Positions 7,683 to 11,169 of a stretch of 11,169 nucleotides of DNA are shown here, one piece after another. Within the stretch, counting starts at the first letter, position 1. Each line of letters opens with the position of its first letter. The stretch lies in NCBI GenBank assembly GCA_033297075.1, contig MU858431.1:1-11169 (forward strand). The letters are read 5' to 3'. Below the pieces are notes generated by a model that made no database searches, was not told where the DNA came from, and saw only the letters and a list, made by a program, of their open reading frames with translations. Source of the stretch: Rhypophila decipiens (lineage: Eukaryota > Ascomycota > Sordariomycetes > Sordariales > Naviculisporaceae). A program made the position numbers and the translations under genes.

Positions 7683-8089
7683 CGAGGATGTCCGTGTTTA
7701 TACGGTGCTTCGGAACGGTTTATCGTTTCCGTTCAGTGTGTCTGTTGTTGAGAACAGTGGTTTGGCCTCAAGTCCAAAGCCTTGCTCGTGGACGGTGGCC
7801 AAGAATGCTCCTAGAGAATCAAGAACAGGTTGGTTACAAGAGTGTAACTGACAACAGAACACCACACTGCCAGCTCAGCTCCGATTGGAACCGGAGAGTA
7901 TCCAACCAATGAACAGTCATCGAATGGTAATCTATCTGCACCTAAGGCCTTGGCGTGTGTGTCATCTTATGATCTTGGGCGGCGCCGCATGCCTTTCGTG
8001 AGATTTGACCCTCACAGCCCAAGTGATCTCCACTACCACTCACCAGCGCCTCTGCAAGGACAACGGCAGACTGTCACGCACAGGTCGGA

Positions 8090-10158
8090 ATGATGGCGAG
8101 CTATCCGTACCGCGACCTTCCAACAGCGAGGCATATCCGGCTTCTCGTCCTCCGCCCAGGGCCAGCTGACGTCATCCACTGTGACATGCAAGTTGTCAAT
8201 CTTGACGAGGACCCTATCTACGATTGTCTGTCTTATTGTTGGAGTGGGCCACGAAACCAAGACGCGGGCAAGGAGTGGACGAGCCCCGCAAACACCATTA
8301 CCATAGATGCGACTGAGGTTTCTGTTCGGAAGAACCTCTTTAACGCTCTGAAATCCTTCCGCGACTTGGGGCTAATAAGACCGTTGTGGGTTGACGCCGT
8401 CTGCATCAACCAGGATGACCTAGCTGAGCGAGTTAATCAGGTCGCCCTGATGGCCAATATTTACGGCAGCGCTCGGGAGGTCCTTGCATGGCTCGGCCAT
8501 GAAGATCAAAATACCGATACCGCCGTCAACAGCATGTCTCAGCTCACCTTTACCTGGGAGCAGTTCATGCCTGCACTCGACAAGGGTCCATTTTATTCCG
8601 TCGTCCAGCAATACTTTGTGCGCTGCAAGTTTACGGACACCCAACTTGCTGCCATGATTCTGTTCTTTGTCGACAATATCTGGTTTAGCCGTGTTTGGAC
8701 GCTGCAAGAAATGCTGCTTGCCCAATCCCTCCGATTTGTCTGCGGACACTTCATGGTCTCCTTCGATGCGGTTTGGAGAGCAAGCGCCATCGTTGCAATT
8801 CATTCCGCCGCCAGCAGCACCTGGCAGCAGGTTCATCAGCTCCCAGAATTTTCCCGGGCCGGGACCTTCTTTGAGGATGTAAATAATGCTCGTATACGCG
8901 GCATGGGCAGAGACGAACCTTCTTCGATCGGCATTATGGCGCACAATCATCGCGATAGAAATGCCACTGACCCGAGAGATAAGGTGTATGGCCTTTTGGC
9001 CTTGTCTAGTGGGTGCCTCGCTTGATAGTACTATAGTGTCTTCCGAACAGAGAGCTGAAATTTGTTTGCCCAGGGACTTCGACCAAAACCCACATCACCC
9101 CACTCGTCGCAGATTACTCACAGGACGTTCATACCGTCTTTACCAAGGCTGCAGTCTTCGGTCTTCTTGCCTGGGAGGGCTGGGAGACCTTGGGTTTTGT
9201 TGGCGACAGGAACGAAAACAAGATCCCGAACCTACCTTCGTGGGTTCCCGACTACACTCAAGGCATGCCCTGGAAACCGCTACAGCGCTCGCCCTGCAGG
9301 TTCAGAACCACGCCTCCCTCAGAAGCGGAATTCAGCTACGAGGAGGACTGGCCTGGCTGCCTCGCCGCTCCATATCACCGCCTTGATACGGTAACAGCCA
9401 CTTGCCCAGCTTACTGGGATTTTGACAATACTCGAGCGTATTCCCACATCGTAGACATGTTTAACCTCGTTCTTTGTCCAGAGCCAATACGGGCAAACGG
9501 CAGCAAGGATCTCCTGGAAGCACTGGAACTGACGCTTATTGCCGACAAAGAAGCTTATGATGATGCTGATAAGGTGGACCGAGACATCGGTAGGCAATTC
9601 GCGACGATCGCCTTCTCTCAACTATTCCATGTTGCTCTCGAATGTGACCCGGACATCGAAAAGTTACTCAATGAAGTAGGAGGGGACTTGGAGCTTGTAT
9701 CGAAATGTCTGGCAGCTGCTGGCATCAAGGCTGATCATCAGGACGAAAGATTAATCGCGATTCCATTGACACGACTGCTTGGCCCCTGCCTGTCACAGTT
9801 CAAACAAGAAAGCAATGAGCAGAGGTCCTTATGGGCGAGAGGACTGGAAGACGCCCCGGTGGGCATATCCCACTACGTGTCCAAGACGAGGGTTTCCTTT
9901 CGTGTGGACTGGATGAACAGGGCCGGAAATAGGTGTCTCTTCCGGACCGAGCGTGGCTACCTCGGTCTCGGGCCACGGACAATAAAAGCAGGGGACCAAG
10001 TCGGCATTCTACAAGGGGCACAAGTTCCATATGTATTTCGCCATCGGGAGAAGGATCCAGAGACAATTCTGGACCTCGTCGGAGAGTCATATGTCCATGG
10101 CATCATGTACGGGGAGCTGGGATCAGGCTTGGAGTACCACAAGATTACCTTGTACTAG
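8090..10158 (+). CDS. HET-domain (heterokaryon incompatibility) protein, 667 aa, two exons
   Basis: The exons are 8090-9008 and 9074-10158 (2004 nt). Hallmarks of the fungal HET family appear in order: YDCLSYCW (44-51), WVDAVCINQDD (100-110), ANIYGSAREVLAWLG (122-136), WFSRVWTLQEML (198-209), DPRDKVYGLLALS (294-306), a D-Y-S segment (LVADYSQDVHTVF, just after the splice), LPSWVPDYT (360-368), and near the C-terminus YLGLGP (602-607) and GESYVHGIMYGEL (643-655). The start, length and conserved ends suggest a complete gene. HET proteins act in fungal nonself recognition and programmed cell death, and HET domains have a TIR-like relation. The specific partner of this one is unknown. A second ATG at 8093 has the better context (A at -3, G at +4). 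No NACHT, WD or HeLo-type module is present. Tandem stops (TAG TAG) end the frame. Confidence 0.92.
9009..9073 (+). other. HET gene intron (65 nt)
   Basis: Without splicing, the first frame stops at 9023 directly after DKVYGLLALSSGC. A donor A|GTGGGT at 9009, a CTGAA branch-like site and an acceptor TTTGCCCAG at 9073 join it in phase (split Arg codon) to the THITPLVADYS frame. That is where HET proteins normally continue after the LLGL block. The alternative donor GTGCCT at 9013 gives the wrong phase. Confidence 0.8.
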
Positions 10159-11169
10159 TAGTCGAAAAGAAACACGTTGTTCGGCTAGCTGACCACCTTG
10201 ACACTGAGATAGAGAGGTCACAGAACGGAAATTGATTCTCTAGAAAGACAAGGTAGGTATTACATCTACCGAGTCATGGACGTCCTGCAGGCTAAAGTTC
10301 ACGGCAAAGACGTCCCGTAATGACCCGGTCGGTTTGATATACCAGAAGGCAAGAAACCATTCTTAAAAAGATAAGACTTTTTCGTGCATCGTCTCTGTGA
10401 CCTGAATTCCTCTTATGGTCGTTGTCTCGAGCTCGGAATAGAAACCCGCCGGCCGTTGACACCTGGCCCGAACGACGAACCTTCCCGTCCTCCCAAGCAC
10501 CACCCACACCAGCTCAGTCATCTCTGGCGTCTACCAGAAAAGGAGTCGCGATGTGGTGCAACTACGCCAAGCAAGCCCCAGCCCGCCGTTGGGATCCAAC
10601 TTTACACTATGTCATGAGAAAGGCGGACTTGAAGCATCCAAACAGAGAAACAGTCGCGAAGGATCACGATAGTGTGCCTTCCAAGCTTCCTTGGGGCCGT
10701 TCGTGCTACCCCGATATGTCAGCTGGCAGACCCAAGTGACAAATCACACCCTATGTACGAGGCACAATAAACTGTGGGAGAGATGTCTGTATTGTGGCTC
10801 TATAAGGATGGAAGCATGAAAGCCGGAGGAATACAAGCTACTTATAGTAGTTTGAACCTGGGCAAAATAGCTCATGCCCGAGCCATCCAGCCGAGGCACT
10901 CGACTACCAATAGCCGTAGTAGCTTAATGTTGCAACCTGACACCTGGGTAGGTACAGACTGCAAGGCAGGACGCCTAACGGGGGTTGACAGTTGGAAAGG
11001 AGGTTGTATGCGGTAAGTACTGCAAGTACTGTCACTGATCAGGTTGCTCTAACTAAGAGCTTGTAAGCTTGAAAAAGATAGTAGACAATGAACTTTATTG
11101 CTTGCGTGAGGAGTCCAAGAACCCTCGGACAGAAGGTGCGCAGCACCTTCCTACTATATAGGAAACTAT
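10159..11169. other. Downstream stretch without a supported gene
   Basis: This follows the HET stop codon. An ATG at 10551 opens a 62-codon frame (to about 10739) in a fair context but without any motif. AATAAA occurs at 10766, too far (about 610 bases) to be a convincing poly(A) signal of the HET gene. AAGTACTG is tandemly repeated at 11015-11031. The last bases are ACTATATAGGAAACTAT. No RNA gene was recognised. Confidence 0.5.
11132..11150. repeat. Perfect 8-bp hairpin
   Basis: GAAGGTGC (11132-11139) and GCACCTTC (11143-11150) are perfect reverse complements around GCA. The hairpin is near the window edge, so I cannot see whether it belongs to a larger repeat or to the end of a transposon. 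Confidence 0.5.

Larger units (their letters stand above)
6083..8089. other. Intergenic region between divergent genes
   Basis: About 2 kb separates the two divergent start codons, so both promoters should lie here. I see no obvious heat-shock element (tandem GAA/TTC triplets) near the Hsp70-like gene. Positions 6083-6250 on the minus strand are CT-rich and look like a leader. Two plus-strand frames without usable starts (6722-6940 and 7042-7239) look somewhat protein-like but are bounded by stops, and I cannot assign them. A degenerate direct repeat lies at 7510-7682. No RNA gene was recognised. Confidence 0.5.

Noticed and set aside
10551..10739. 62-codon frame from an ATG downstream of the HET gene
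   Set aside because: It is short, with no motif, signal peptide or neighbouring regulatory signal.

Overview
The window reads as nuclear DNA of a filamentous ascomycete (Pezizomycotina). The grounds are a HET-domain gene, which is a fungus-specific family strongly expanded in this group, and a multi-exon gene whose introns are mostly 64-80 nt with GTAAGT/GTACGT-type donors and CTAAC/CTGAC branch sites. A decayed, transposon-hit gene and short telomere-like blocks are also present. Gene density is low and repeats are common, so I infer an accessory or subtelomeric-type region. The genus cannot be told from this sequence.

Layout. Positions 1-1091 hold telomere-like (TAACCC) pieces, a short tandem duplication and no convincing gene. 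Positions 1092-2059 (+) carry the C-terminal part of a decayed protein-coding gene. It is split by a 474-bp non-autonomous DNA transposon (1316-1789) with ~95-105-bp imperfect terminal inverted repeats, an exact 8-bp target-site duplication and an internal array of alternating 9/10-bp units. Taking out the element and one duplication copy brings the two halves of the gene into one frame. Positions 2060-3098 look non-coding.

Positions 3099-6082 (-) encode an 864-residue divergent Hsp70-like (actin/Hsp70-superfamily) ATPase in six exons. I assembled it by hand, and the exon phases close exactly. It keeps the ATPase-type motifs but has no recognisable substrate-binding domain. In its place are a probable beta-rich segment, a strongly basic stretch, a pentapeptide repeat array and an acidic disordered tail. 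One of its introns appears to be of the GC-AG class.

After a 2-kb intergenic stretch, positions 8090-10158 (+) encode a complete 667-residue HET-domain protein in two exons. The last ~1 kb has no supported gene and ends in a short hairpin. The Hsp70-like and HET genes are transcribed divergently. HET proteins execute or regulate nonself-triggered cell death in fungi. A functional link to the neighbouring Hsp70-like ATPase is only a hypothesis from proximity and odd domain architecture.
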